Below, in pieces: positions 40,141 to 49,063 of a stretch of DNA of 64,000 nt (position 1 is its first letter; each line of letters starts with the position of its first letter). Both the position numbers and the translations under genes were made by a program. Below the pieces are notes generated by a model that saw only the letters and a list, made by a program, of their open reading frames with translations, was not told the DNA's origin and did not search any database. The stretch is from contig JBGAGO010000005.1 in NCBI GenBank assembly GCA_044226655.1, forward strand, positions 186,001-250,000, written 5' to 3'. Source of the stretch: JBEVOS01 sp044226655 (GTDB lineage Bacteria > Pseudomonadota > Alphaproteobacteria > Caulobacterales > Aquidulcibacteraceae).

Positions 40141-40875
40141 TTGGTCGAGGCGGTGAAATCGGCAGAGCGCGTGTTCGCGATCCTCGAATTGTTCGAGCGG
40201 GAGCGCCGCCCGCTCGCGCTCAAGGACATCGTCGGCGCGCTCGATTATCCCGCCTCCAGCGGCTCGGCCTTGCTCAAATCGCTCGTCGCGCTCGGCTATC
40301 TCGATTACGACCGCGCGCGGCGCGCCTATTTCCCGACCATGCGGATCGCCGCGCTCGGCGCCTGGGTTCGCGAGGCCTTGTTCGGCGACGGCGCCGTGCT
40401 CGAAATCATGCAGCGCCTGCACGCCGCCACCGGCGAGACCGTCATCCTCGCGGCGCAAAGCGATCTGCACGCGCAATATCTCCATCTCATCCATTCGGAC
40501 GAGCCGCTGCATTTTTCCGTGCCGCCCGGCACGCGCCGCCCGCTCGCGCAATCGGGCATGGGCTGGCTCCTGCTCAGCGTGAAGAGCGATGCCGAGATCG
40601 AACAGGTGCGCCTGCGCATCAACGCCGCGGGCGGCGCGCAGAAATTCTCGCGCGAGACCTTGATGGCGCGGGTGCGCGAGGTGCGCCGGCAGGGCTATGT
40701 GTTTTCCAAACATTCCGTGTCGCGCGGGGCGGGCGTCATCGCCATGCTGCTGCCGCGCGTCGGGTTCGAGCGCACGCTCGCCATCGGCGTGGCGGGTCCA
40801 GTATCGCGGCTCGAGCGCAAGGAACGTCTCATCATTTCGGAATTGAAGGCCGGCCTGAAAGCGCTGGCGGTTTGA
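40141..40875 (+). CDS. IclR-family transcriptional regulator
   Basis: 244 residues. N-terminal winged helix VKSAERVFAILELFERERRP, LKDIVGALDYPASSGSALLK and LVALGYLDYDRARRAY, followed by the IclR effector domain (HAATGETVILAAQSDLHAQY, PPGTRRPLAQSGMGWLLLS, and GAGVIAMLLP with the C-terminal IGVAGPVSRL). TTG at 40141 has AAGG upstream; a GTG at 40153 is an alternative. It likely controls the divergent acyl-CoA operon and the CoA-transferase gene downstream. Confidence 0.88.
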   Translation: MVEAVKSAERVFAILELFERERRPLALKDIVGALDYPASSGSALLKSLVALGYLDYDRARRAYFPTMRIAALGAWVREALFGDGAVLEIMQRLHAATGETVILAAQSDLHAQYLHLIHSDEPLHFSVPPGTRRPLAQSGMGWLLLSVKSDAEIEQVRLRINAAGGAQKFSRETLMARVREVRRQGYVFSKHSVSRGAGVIAMLLPRVGFERTLAIGVAGPVSRLERKERLIISELKAGLKALAV

Positions 40876-40886
40876 GGGAGAGCGGG

Positions 40887-42083
40887 TTGAACACGAAGCA
40901 ATTGGCGCGCGAGGCGACCGGCCCGCTCAAAGGCGTGCGCATCGTCGATCTCACCAGCGTCGTCTTCGGCGCCTACGCCACGCAGATGCTCGGCGATCTC
41001 GGCGCCGACGTCATCAAAATCGAAAGCCCCGCGGCCGAGCGCGGCGAGGGCGGGGACATCATGCGCTGGACCGGCGCCACGCCCGAAGGCGCGCCCCACG
41101 ATCTCGGCCCGATCTATATGACCATCAACCGCAATAAGCGTTCGGTTCTGCTCGATCTGCGCAAGGAGCGCGCGCTCAAGGTGCTCAAAAAGATTATCGC
41201 CTCCGCCGACGTGTTCGCCTCGACCGTGCGCATGGACGGCATGACGCGCCTCGGCCTCGATTATGACAGCGTCAAAGCCATCAAGCCCGACATCATCTAC
41301 GTGCACGGCGCCGGCTATGGCGCGGAAGGCCCCTACGCCGGCCTGCCGGCCTATGACGATCTCATCCAGGCGCAATGCGGCTTCGCCGATTTGCTCAACC
41401 GCACGGATGGCGATCCCAAGCCGCGCTACATGCCTTCGCTCATCGCAGACAAAGTCTCCGGTCATTTCATGGTGCAGGCCGTGCTCGCCGCGCTCTTCCA
41501 TCACGGCCGCACGGGCGAGGGCCAATTCGTTGAAGTGCCGATGTATGAATGTGTGACGAGCTTCAATCTCGCCGAGCACATGTTCGGCCATGTCTACGAT
41601 CCGCCGACGGGGCAATGGTCTTATGTGCGCGTCACCAACCCCGATCGGCGCCCGTTCAAGACCAAGGACGGCCATATCGGCCTCTTGCCCTACACGCAGA
41701 AGCAATGGGCGGGCTTCTTCACGCTCGCCGGTTGGCCGGAACTGATCGAGGATGAGCGCTTTTCCACGCAGGTCGCGCGTGGGCGCAATATCCGCGAACT
41801 TTATGGCATGCTGGAGGTCGCCACCGTCACCAAGACCTCGGCGGAATGGATCGAGGCGTTGAAGCCGCTCGGCGTGCCGGTGGTGAAGGTCAACACGCTC
41901 GACGATCTGCCGACCGATCCGCATTTGAGCGCCGTGGGCCTCTTCGAGCGCTACGAACATCCCGAAGCCGGCGGCTATATCGCGCTGCGCCCCCCGCTCA
42001 ATTTCGAAAAAACCCCCGCCAATATCCGCCGCCACCCCCCGCGCCTGGGCGAGCACACGGGCGAGTTTGCGGAAGAGGGTTAG
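40887..42083 (+). CDS. CaiB/BaiF family CoA-transferase
   Basis: 398 residues from a TTG with GGGAG nine bases upstream, 11 nt after the IclR gene. Family III motifs: LKGVRIVDLTSVVFGAYATQ, LGDLGADVIKIESP, NRNKRSVLLDL, VHGAGYGAEGPYAGLPAYD and GRTGEGQFVEVPMYE. The catalytic position after that motif appears to be Glu rather than Asp, by eye alignment. Probably activates an acid by CoA transfer to feed the divergent ACAD/hydratase operon. Confidence 0.9.
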   Translation: MNTKQLAREATGPLKGVRIVDLTSVVFGAYATQMLGDLGADVIKIESPAAERGEGGDIMRWTGATPEGAPHDLGPIYMTINRNKRSVLLDLRKERALKVLKKIIASADVFASTVRMDGMTRLGLDYDSVKAIKPDIIYVHGAGYGAEGPYAGLPAYDDLIQAQCGFADLLNRTDGDPKPRYMPSLIADKVSGHFMVQAVLAALFHHGRTGEGQFVEVPMYECVTSFNLAEHMFGHVYDPPTGQWSYVRVTNPDRRPFKTKDGHIGLLPYTQKQWAGFFTLAGWPELIEDERFSTQVARGRNIRELYGMLEVATVTKTSAEWIEALKPLGVPVVKVNTLDDLPTDPHLSAVGLFERYEHPEAGGYIALRPPLNFEKTPANIRRHPPRLGEHTGEFAEEG

Positions 42084-42103
42084 TGCGCCGTATGTGACGC
42101 TTG

Positions 42104-42967
42104 TCAGAACAAGGGAGGAAGGACGCCTGTTAAGTCCTCAAGGTCAACAAATCCCACCGGTTCCAATCCGATCTCGTGGCGGATGAAATGACCTGCCTCG
42201 TAGCAGGCAAAGGCGATCAGCAGCGCCGTAAAGTAGAGGAGCGGCGCCAGGACAGTCCAAAAGAGGCCGACCCGCACAACAAGGATAAGCACCAAGGATT
42301 TGGCGTAGAGCCAGACGCGTTCAAACGCGCTTGCCCTGGGATGGATTGATCCCACGAACGAGCGAACCATCGCAAACGTTCCATCGACCACACTGAAGTA
42401 GAGCCAACTAAACAACGCAATTGCCGGCGCACCCCATACAATTGCAGCCACCGTGGCGTTACGTACGTCATTGAAATCAAACGCGACGAGATAGTCCGCG
42501 TTCACGCGATAGGACTGAGCGACGGCGACGTAGATGCTCGCGATATATATCAGCGCAGAGAACGCAAAGCGGCCCCAAAATCCATAGGCGCCTTCGAAGT
42601 AGAGCCAAACGGCCCGTATTTCCTCCTTCGTCGCCTTCGCACTCGTGAACCACGCGACGAAATAGGCAAGGATCAGGTTCGCCGCCGAATATGTGAGCGG
42701 GGCGGCGAGCACGATAAGGGAGTTCGTCAGCTGATTGAGTGCGGCCCCCGGCGATGAAGACCAGAGGCCGCCGCCTTCGAAAAGGAGCGCGTTAATCGGA
42801 ACGGAAATCAGCTGAACGAGGATGCCGGCGAACAGCGATTCCGAAATGGCGTACGCCAGCGGGGAATTGGCGCGGCGGAACTCGGCCGTAAATACAATTC
42901 CCGGATTATGGCGCACCTCGGACCGGACGCGCAGAAATGTTCGCAGTTGATCGAGCTGGTCGGTCAT
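42104..42967 (-). CDS. Multi-pass membrane protein of unknown function
   Basis: 287 residues, about six hydrophobic segments (SESLFAGILVQLISVPINAL, TYSAANLILAYFVAWF, FAFSALIYIASIYVAVAQ, ATVAAIVWGAPAIALFSWLY, SLVLILVVRVGLFWTVLAPL, LYFTALLIAFACYEAGHF). Reminiscent of Yip1-type membrane proteins but not assignable. GC content is visibly lower than in the flanking genes. The next gene upstream on the same strand is 19 nt away and codes for a lipoprotein. Confidence 0.7.
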   Translation of the reverse strand: MTDQLDQLRTFLRVRSEVRHNPGIVFTAEFRRANSPLAYAISESLFAGILVQLISVPINALLFEGGGLWSSSPGAALNQLTNSLIVLAAPLTYSAANLILAYFVAWFTSAKATKEEIRAVWLYFEGAYGFWGRFAFSALIYIASIYVAVAQSYRVNADYLVAFDFNDVRNATVAAIVWGAPAIALFSWLYFSVVDGTFAMVRSFVGSIHPRASAFERVWLYAKSLVLILVVRVGLFWTVLAPLLYFTALLIAFACYEAGHFIRHEIGLEPVGFVDLEDLTGVLPPLF

Positions 42968-42986
42968 CGCAGGCCTAAGTGGTTGT

Positions 42987-43718
42987 TCATTCCGATGTTG
43001 CAACCAGCGTCCGGTTCACCAGAACCGTCACGATGGGCGCACGCGCTTGCGTGGGGCCGGTGGGCAGGCGCGCGGGTTCGCAGACGACGAACACGCCGGG
43101 CGCAGCTGCGCGGCCAAAATCCGCGTGCGAAATGCAAACGCCGCACTTCGCCCCAAGCAGGCGGTTCGTCACCGAGTAGTCTCCAGGGGCGTAGCTCGTG
43201 CGATATTCGCCCTTCACGATGTCCACAATGACGCGCCTGTCGCCCGACATCGTCGCGCTGGCGTCGGTTGCGAGAGAAAGAGCATTGCTCGACCGCGCCG
43301 CGCGGCAGCCCGCTCCATGCACTTCGACGGTGACATCGATCGCGAGGCGGAATGCGTCTCGATCGTCTGGCTCATCGAATTGGATTTGGCCGAGTGCAGC
43401 ACGGCCCGTCCAGGCATTGGCCGCGACGCCCGCGCACCCGAATCCCAGTTCCCCGTCCCGCTTTCCCGTGACGATGGCCACATTCGCAAAGCCAGGGCGC
43501 ACTGGATCGTACTCAAGACCGATCGCAGCAATTTCATAAACGCAAACCGGGCCGGAAAACAGGCGGACGGGCGCAGCTTCGGGATCGTCGTGCAGAATCG
43601 TGAGCGTAGGCGGCGGCGCTTCCGAATTCACGCTTCGGAAGGCGGATGGATCAGGTGGTTGTGTTTCGCACGCGGCCAATAGGCAAATGAGTATGGCGAT
43701 CCAAATCCCGCGCATCAT
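42987..43718 (-). CDS. Hypothetical lipoprotein
   Basis: 243 residues with a lipoprotein signal (IWIAILICLLAACETQ, lipobox LAAC). The mature part has several cysteines (GPVCVYEIAAIG, LGFGCAGVAANAW, HGAGCRAARS, AKCGVCISHADFG, FVVCEPARL). No family recognised. Same strand and 19 nt ahead of the membrane-protein gene, so probably an operon. Lower GC than neighbours. Confidence 0.65.
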   Translation of the reverse strand: MMRGIWIAILICLLAACETQPPDPSAFRSVNSEAPPPTLTILHDDPEAAPVRLFSGPVCVYEIAAIGLEYDPVRPGFANVAIVTGKRDGELGFGCAGVAANAWTGRAALGQIQFDEPDDRDAFRLAIDVTVEVHGAGCRAARSSNALSLATDASATMSGDRRVIVDIVKGEYRTSYAPGDYSVTNRLLGAKCGVCISHADFGRAAAPGVFVVCEPARLPTGPTQARAPIVTVLVNRTLVATSE

Positions 43719-43810
43719 GCTGTCCCCGACGCAAATTGCCTCAGGCCGACAACGCGTTCAAGAACGCGGAACCCACGTCACAAAACCTTGGCATTGGGCG
43801 CACGCCCGCG

Positions 43811-44269
43811 TCACCCTCTGTCCGCCGCCGCCTCCAGATCCGCGATCACGATGCGGCGCATCTGCATCATGGCCCCGGTCGCGCGCTGGCGCCGGCCGGG
43901 ATCGGGATCGTTCAGCAGCTGCATCAGGCGCTCGGGGATGATCTGCCAGGAGACGCCGAATTTGTCCTTGAGCCAGCCGCACATGCTTTCCTGCCCGCCA
44001 TCGGCCGTCAGCGCCGTCCAATAGCGGTCCGCTTCCGCCTGATCTTTGCAGGACACGAACAGCGACAGCGCCTCCGTGAATGTGAACATCGGCCCGCCAT
44101 TGATCGCCATGAAGCGCTGGCCGAAGAGCTCGATCACGCCCGAGAAGGCTTTGCCGTCCGGCCCCTTGGTGATGTCGACGATGCGGCCGTCCTTGAAGAC
44201 CGAGACGTAGAGGGCGAACGCCTCCTCCATCTGCGTCTCGTACCAGAGCATCGGCGTGATCTTCTGCAT
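43811..44269 (-). CDS. VOC/PhnB-like protein
   Basis: 152 residues of the vicinal oxygen chelate fold, PhnB subgroup: ITPMLWYETQMEEAFALYVS, GKAFSGVIELFGQRFMAING, GPMFTFTEALSLFVSCKDQA and WLKDKFGVSWQIIPERLMQL. Often misannotated as ubiquinone methyltransferase. Actual activity unknown. Single gene. Confidence 0.88.
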   Translation of the reverse strand: MQKITPMLWYETQMEEAFALYVSVFKDGRIVDITKGPDGKAFSGVIELFGQRFMAINGGPMFTFTEALSLFVSCKDQAEADRYWTALTADGGQESMCGWLKDKFGVSWQIIPERLMQLLNDPDPGRRQRATGAMMQMRRIVIADLEAAADRG

Positions 44270-44599
44270 CGCTCACCATCCTCGCGCGCACGCTGCTACA
44301 TGCGGAACCGAATGGTTATGAAGATGCCATCTCGCCGTCAAGCGCGGCGGTCTGTCGTTCGGGCGCACATTCCAACGCAAGCGAGATAAGCGCCGGACCC
44401 AGCGATTCTAGAGCGCTTCCCATTTTCAATGACCCCCTCTGTAATTCCGGGGCGTCGCGCAGCGACGAACCCGGAACCCAGGGGCGAAGGCGCTGCCTTT
44501 CGATCCCCTGGGGTCCGGCTCTGCGCCTCGCTGTCGCGCGGCTCCGGCCGGAATGACAGAGAGAGTCATTCAAAATAGAAGCGCTCGCGCGCGCGCAGC
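44270..44599. other. Intergenic stretch carrying a large palindromic element
   Basis: No gene is supported in these 330 bases. The centre is occupied by the inverted repeat at 44411-44586. Outside it I see nothing distinctive. Confidence 0.6.
44411..44586. repeat. 176-bp imperfect palindromic element
   Basis: Nested inverted repeats: outer arms GAGCGCTTC (44411) and GAAGCGCTC (44578), inner AATGAC (44428) and GTCATT (44565), then CCTCTGTAATTCCGG against CCGGAATGACAGAG, and central CCCAGGGG against CCCCTGGGG. It ends 14 nt from the dioxygenase stop codon. Looks like a dispersed palindromic repeat or MITE. Confidence 0.75.
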
Positions 44600-45613
44600 T
44601 CAAGGCGCGCGCTGGGCGTCCATGCGCGAAATCACGCGTGTCTGGTTCCAGTGCGAGGAGACGTTGTTCTGAAAATAGGCGGGGCGTGTCTCGTAGGCGT
44701 CGGTTTCGAGCCAGAGCCGCTTCAGATGGCGCACCTGGCCCGGCTTGTCCGCGTACGCGGCGCGGCCATGCAGCACGTGATAATTGTTGATGAATTGCAT
44801 GTCGCCGGCTTCGAACGCCATCTCGACATTGAAGCGGCCGCTCTCGGCCATGTCGTTGATCCAGATGAGCGCTTCCTGCTGCTTGTCCGTGAGGCGCGGC
44901 GCGTCTGGATGGCGCTGCGAGGCGAAAATGTAGGGCGGGATGAGCCGCATGAAGAGCCGCTCGCCCCAGTCCGTGAAGCCCGGCACGAAATAGAATGGCT
45001 TGGAGCCCGGCTTGTTCTCGCCGCGAAAATCGTAAGGCAGTGGCTCGTAAAGCGCTTCGGCCAGATCGGGCCGCTCGCGCACCAGAATGTTGTGCAGCGC
45101 CACGCAATTGGCGATGCGCGACAGCCCGCCTTCCGCGCCCGGATCGAGGCACATGAGGCCCACCAGGTCCGAGCCGTCGCAATGGAAGGGCAGCTTCAGC
45201 CCGCCGATCTCATTGCCGCGCGAGTTGTGATCGACCGGCTTGCCGTGATCGGTGACATCGCCCAGCACATGGCCCTTGGCGTTCTGCGCCCAGGGCTTTC
45301 CCAGATGCGCGCCCACGCCCCAATAGATCAGGCACATTTCGTCATTGTCGTAGCGCGCGCGGTCGAGCCCACGGATGCGCACCACGCCGCGCCCATTGAC
45401 GAGCTCGTCCTTCATCTTGGCGATGCGCTTCGACAAAGTCGGCAGCGGAAAGTCCGCCGCCCCGATCTCCAGGAAATTGTCCGAGGCCCGCTGCGCCGTG
45501 CGCAGCGCCGCATCGAGCTCCGCCTGCTCGCCTGCGTCCAGAAGCTCGGTCCACACAGCCGGATCGCGCATGTCCTCAGCGGTCCATTCGCACTGCTTTT
45601 CAAGCTCGCGCAT
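44600..45613 (-). CDS. TauD/TfdA-family Fe(II)/2-oxoglutarate dioxygenase
   Basis: 337 residues. The iron-binding HxD is in LPFHCDGSDLVGLMCL, the distal histidine in INNYHVLHGRAAY, and a C-terminal arginine in HLKRLWLE would bind 2-oxoglutarate. N-terminal LVNGRGVVRIRGLDRARY and IYWGVGAHLGKPWAQNAKG are typical of the TauD family. Hydroxylates an unidentified substrate. The ATG overlaps the TAA of the upstream 94-aa gene (TAATG). Confidence 0.88.
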   Translation of the reverse strand: MRELEKQCEWTAEDMRDPAVWTELLDAGEQAELDAALRTAQRASDNFLEIGAADFPLPTLSKRIAKMKDELVNGRGVVRIRGLDRARYDNDEMCLIYWGVGAHLGKPWAQNAKGHVLGDVTDHGKPVDHNSRGNEIGGLKLPFHCDGSDLVGLMCLDPGAEGGLSRIANCVALHNILVRERPDLAEALYEPLPYDFRGENKPGSKPFYFVPGFTDWGERLFMRLIPPYIFASQRHPDAPRLTDKQQEALIWINDMAESGRFNVEMAFEAGDMQFINNYHVLHGRAAYADKPGQVRHLKRLWLETDAYETRPAYFQNNVSSHWNQTRVISRMDAQRAP

Positions 45614-45897
45614 TACCCAACGTCTCCTGCCCAAACTTCTGTTCCCGATGGCGCAGCATCAGCGGCAATATTTCCAAGTCCTAGCGCGTACGCCTCCTGA
45701 CGAGGCTCGCTGAGAAGCGCGAACTCAATAGCGTCGACCGTCGCAAGCATTTCCGCGCCATCTGGACGACGTAGCAGGACCCGAGAGCCTACTTCCAAAT
45801 CAAGCGGCGAACTCGTTGTCCGATCAAGTAGAAAGAAAACCCCTTTCGCTTTGATGTCGAATGCAAAGGCCACCGTCGCGATCCGCCTTCTGTTCAT
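45613..45897 (-). CDS. Hypothetical 94-residue protein
   Basis: A small gene tied in by overlaps at both ends: its ATGA overlaps the stop of the D-aminoacylase gene and its TAATG overlaps the start of the dioxygenase gene. The sequence has a beta-rich look (VAFAFDIKAKGVFFLLDRTT, LDLEVGSRVLLRRPDGAEML, TVDAIEFALLS). No family recognised. Its codon use is less GC-rich than its neighbours, but the tight coupling argues that it is expressed. Confidence 0.6.
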   Translation of the reverse strand: MNRRRIATVAFAFDIKAKGVFFLLDRTTSSPLDLEVGSRVLLRRPDGAEMLATVDAIEFALLSEPRQEAYALGLGNIAADAAPSGTEVWAGDVG

Positions 45898-47627
45898 TCC
45901 GCCGCGATCGCCGCCGGCGCATGTTGCGCGCCACGCAGCAGCCGGCCGGGCAGGGCGCCGGTTGGTTCGCCATCGCGATAGGTGATCTCGCCAGCGACGA
46001 TGGTCGCCGTATAGCCATCCGCTTTCTGGATGAGCCGGCGCCCGCCCGAGGGCAGATCATAGGCCACTTGCGGCGCGTGCAAGGTCAGCCGGTCATAGTC
46101 GATCACGTTCAAATCCGCGCGCAGGCCGATCTCGATGCGGCCGCGATCGTAGAGGCCCAACGCCTCCGCCGTGTCGCGCGTCTGCATTTGAATCATTTTC
46201 GCCAGATCGATTTTCGCGCCGCGCGTTCTGTCCCGCGTCATGAGCGTGAGATTCGAGGTCGGGAACGAGCCGTCGCAGATCATGCCGACATGGGCGCCGC
46301 CATCCGAAAGCCCCGGCACGGTATGCGCGTGCAGCAGCATCTCATAGGCCGGATCGAGCGAGCCTTCGGTGTAGTTGAGGAACGGGAAATAGAGCATCCC
46401 GCGCCCGTCCTTCTCCAAGAGATGATCGAGCGCGATCTCTTCTTCGCTGACGCCGCGCCGTTTTGCCTCCGCCGCCACGCTCTGCGCGGGCGTCGGCTCA
46501 TAATCCGGCTTGGCCTGCATCAGGATGAGCCGCTCCCACGCATTGATGCGCCGCGACCAGCCGGAATCCTTCGGGTCTTCCACCAAGAGCCGCGCGCGCA
46601 CCTCTGGATCGCGCAGCCGCGCCACGCGCTCGGCCAGCGGCAGATGCGCGATTTCGCGATAGGTCGGGTGCATCGAGAACGGGTTCATCGTCAACTCGAA
46701 CCCGAACAGCAGCCCCACCGGGCGCCCGCACACTTGCGCGCGCATCATCAGGCCCGCCGCATTCGCTTCGTCGAGCAGCGCCAGCTGTCGCTTCCAGCCA
46801 TCCTTGTTGATCGGGCTCTGCAGCAGCGAGAACGAGAGCGGCCGTCCGCTCTTCTCGACGATGCGCCGCAGCATCGCGAATTCCGCTTCGAGGTCCTGAA
46901 AGTCCGAGACGACTTGCAGCACGCCCTTATTGGCCGCCTTCAACCCCAGCGCGATGCCGGTCAGCTCATCTTCGCCCGCCGTCAGCGTCGGCGTCGGCTG
47001 GCCGTCGCTGGTGCGGTGGTTGAGCGTGCGCGAGGTCGAGAAGCCAAGCGCGCCGGCTTCGACCGCGCGTTTCGCCAGCGCCGCCATCGCCGCGATATCC
47101 GCCTCATTGGCCGGCTCGCGATTGGCGCCGCGCTCGCCCATCACGTAGACGCGCAGCGCCGCATGCGGCAGCTGCGACCCGATATCGACGTCGAAGCGGC
47201 GTGTTTGCAGAGAGTCCAAATAGTCGGGAAAGCTCTCCCAATTCCAAGGCAGGCCCTGCGCCAGCACCGGATGGGGAATGTCCTCCACGCCCTCCATCAG
47301 CTTGATGAGGCGATCGTGGTCCTCGCGCTTGCACGGCGCAAAGCCGACGCCGCAATTGCCCATCACCACGGTCGTCACGCCGTGCCAGGACGAGGGCTGC
47401 ATGCGCTCGTCCCAGGTCGCCTGGCCGTCATAATGCGTGTGGATGTCGACGAAGCCGGGCGTCACGATCTGGCCGCGCGCATCGATCTCTTCGGCGGCGC
47501 GCCCGTTCACCGCGCCGATGGCCGCGATGCGCCCATCCTTCACGGCGACATCGGTCTCGACGCCAGGCCCGCCCTGGCCGTCAAACACGGTTCCATTGCG
47601 GATCACGAGATCGTAAGCGCGCTCCAC
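45894..47627 (-). CDS. N-acyl-D-amino-acid deacylase family amidohydrolase
   Basis: 577 residues from a GTG preceded by GGGAGG. Family signatures: AYDLVIRNGTVFDGQGG, GFVDIHTHYDGQATWD (metal HxH), VTTVVMGNCGVGFAP (Cys ligand), and near the C terminus GLSDGGAHVGMICDG and LGLYDRGRIEIGLRADLNV. It deacylates N-acyl-D-amino acids or related hydantoin-like compounds in the cytosol. Heads an operon with the 94-aa protein and the dioxygenase; divergent from the pirin gene. Confidence 0.9.
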   Translation of the reverse strand: MERAYDLVIRNGTVFDGQGGPGVETDVAVKDGRIAAIGAVNGRAAEEIDARGQIVTPGFVDIHTHYDGQATWDERMQPSSWHGVTTVVMGNCGVGFAPCKREDHDRLIKLMEGVEDIPHPVLAQGLPWNWESFPDYLDSLQTRRFDVDIGSQLPHAALRVYVMGERGANREPANEADIAAMAALAKRAVEAGALGFSTSRTLNHRTSDGQPTPTLTAGEDELTGIALGLKAANKGVLQVVSDFQDLEAEFAMLRRIVEKSGRPLSFSLLQSPINKDGWKRQLALLDEANAAGLMMRAQVCGRPVGLLFGFELTMNPFSMHPTYREIAHLPLAERVARLRDPEVRARLLVEDPKDSGWSRRINAWERLILMQAKPDYEPTPAQSVAAEAKRRGVSEEEIALDHLLEKDGRGMLYFPFLNYTEGSLDPAYEMLLHAHTVPGLSDGGAHVGMICDGSFPTSNLTLMTRDRTRGAKIDLAKMIQMQTRDTAEALGLYDRGRIEIGLRADLNVIDYDRLTLHAPQVAYDLPSGGRRLIQKADGYTATIVAGEITYRDGEPTGALPGRLLRGAQHAPAAIAAE

Positions 47628-47704
47628 CGGCGGCCTCCCTTCATCTTGTCGTCTTGGCCCAAGCGTGGGACGAGGTGACGAACGCGTCAAGCGAAGAGGC
47701 ATTC

Positions 47705-48568
47705 ATGGTTGAACTCGTGATCCAAGCCCGCCGCCGCAGCCTCGGCGCCTTCGAGGTCGGCCGCGTTCTGCCGTTCCACGCGCACCGCATGGTCGGGCCC
47801 TACATCTTCTTCGATCATCTGGGTCCGATGACCATGTCCGCGCCCGTGCCGCACGACGCCGATGTGCGCCCGCACCCGCATATCGGGCTTTCGACCGTCA
47901 CCTATCTCTTCGAAGGCGAGATGACGCATCGCGATTCCACCGGCGTCACGCAAATCATCCGCCCCGGCGAGGTCAACTGGATGACGGCCGGGCAGGGCAT
48001 CACCCATTCCGAGCGCTTCGACGGCATGCGCGCGAGCGGCGGGCCGATGCACGGCGTGCAGATCTGGGTCGCGCTGCCCACCGAACTGGAAGAGATCGCG
48101 CCCGAATTCGATCATTATGGCGTCGACAATCTCGTCGCGCTCGATGCGCCAGGCGTGCGCGCGCGGCTCGTCGCCGGCGCAGCCTTCGGCGCCAAGAGCG
48201 CTGTCAAAACCAAATCGCCTTTGCACTACGTGCATGCGAAGATGGATGCCGACGCCCGCTTCGGCGCGCCGGGCGATCACAGCGAAGGCGCGGCCTATGT
48301 CGTCTCCGGCGACGTCGAGATCGATGGCGTGCGTTTGGGCGCCGGCGACATGGCCGTGTTCGAGAACGGCGGCGCGCCGAGCGTGACCGCGCTCTCGCAA
48401 GCCAATGTGCTGTTCATCGGCGGCGAGCCCGTCGGCCCGCGCCATATCTTCTGGAATTTCGTGTCCTCGTCGGAAGACCGGCTCGAACAGGCCAAGGCCG
48501 ATTGGCGCGCGCAGCGCTTCGCCTTGCCGCCGAACGATCACGACGAGTTCACGCCGCTGCCGGAGTAA
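47705..48568 (+). CDS. Pirin family protein
   Basis: 287 residues of the bicupin pirin fold: GRVLPFHAHRMVGPYIFFDH, VRPHPHIGLSTVTYLFEGEM with the iron-binding histidines, HRDSTGVTQIIRPGEVNWMT and AGQGITHSERF. Pirins act as iron-dependent redox sensors or quercetinase-like dioxygenases. Followed after 5 nt by an OsmC gene, suggesting a redox or detoxification operon. Confidence 0.92.
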   Translation: MVELVIQARRRSLGAFEVGRVLPFHAHRMVGPYIFFDHLGPMTMSAPVPHDADVRPHPHIGLSTVTYLFEGEMTHRDSTGVTQIIRPGEVNWMTAGQGITHSERFDGMRASGGPMHGVQIWVALPTELEEIAPEFDHYGVDNLVALDAPGVRARLVAGAAFGAKSAVKTKSPLHYVHAKMDADARFGAPGDHSEGAAYVVSGDVEIDGVRLGAGDMAVFENGGAPSVTALSQANVLFIGGEPVGPRHIFWNFVSSSEDRLEQAKADWRAQRFALPPNDHDEFTPLPE

Positions 48569-48573
48569 GCCTC

Positions 48574-48984
48574 ATGGAGAACGCCACGCTGGTTTCGCAC
48601 GTCGTGTCCAATCTCGGCATGACGAATTACGCGGTCGAGAGCCACGCCGGCAAACATGTCGTGGCCTGCGATGAGCCCGCGCATGCCGGCGGCGGCGGAA
48701 CGGCCGCGGCGCCGTTCGATATTCTTTTGTCCGCGCTCGGTTCGTGCACCGTGATCACTTTGCGGATGTACGCCGAGCGCAAGCAATGGAGCACGGGCAA
48801 GATCAGCGCGGATCTGCACATGACGCGCGCCGCCGATAAGAGTCTTCACATCGACCGCGTGCTCTCCTTCGAAGGCCCGCTCGACGCCGAGCAGATCGCC
48901 CGCCTCGCCGACATCGCCGAACGCACCCCCGTCACCCTCGCCATCAAATCCGGCGTCCCCATCGCCACCACCGTCAAATCCTAG
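48574..48984 (+). CDS. OsmC/Ohr family peroxiredoxin-like protein
   Basis: 136 residues. The APFDILLSALGSCTVITLRMYAERK segment carries the second catalytic cysteine (Cys58) of the OsmC fold, but the first is less clear (Cys32 in HVVACDEPAH may be too early). OsmC proteins detoxify organic hydroperoxides. Start has GGAG upstream, overlapping the end of the pirin gene's codons; both form an operon. Confidence 0.82.
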   Translation: MENATLVSHVVSNLGMTNYAVESHAGKHVVACDEPAHAGGGGTAAAPFDILLSALGSCTVITLRMYAERKQWSTGKISADLHMTRAADKSLHIDRVLSFEGPLDAEQIARLADIAERTPVTLAIKSGVPIATTVKS

Positions 48985-48990
48985 CGCCGC

Positions 48991-49017
48991 GTCCTTCTCC
49001 GCAGGGGGAAGAAGGAC
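48991..49017 (+). terminator. Weak hairpin after the OsmC gene
   Basis: GTCCTTCT and AGAAGGAC form an 8-bp stem around CCGCAGGGGGA. The loop resembles a degenerate hairpin of the GC-rich repeat family. No T-run. Confidence 0.4.
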
Positions 49018-49063
49018 GAAGGCCGTCGTGTTCCGCGCAAAAACGGCGATAGCGCGACGCGCT

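Noticed and set aside
40104..40886. Extension of the CoA-transferase frame through the IclR gene
   Set aside because: It is an out-of-frame shadow of IclR; the TTG at 40887 gives the family's normal N terminus.
45861..47678. 605-codon open frame antisense to the D-aminoacylase gene
   Set aside because: Shadow of a gene with complete family motifs; no start site or domain.
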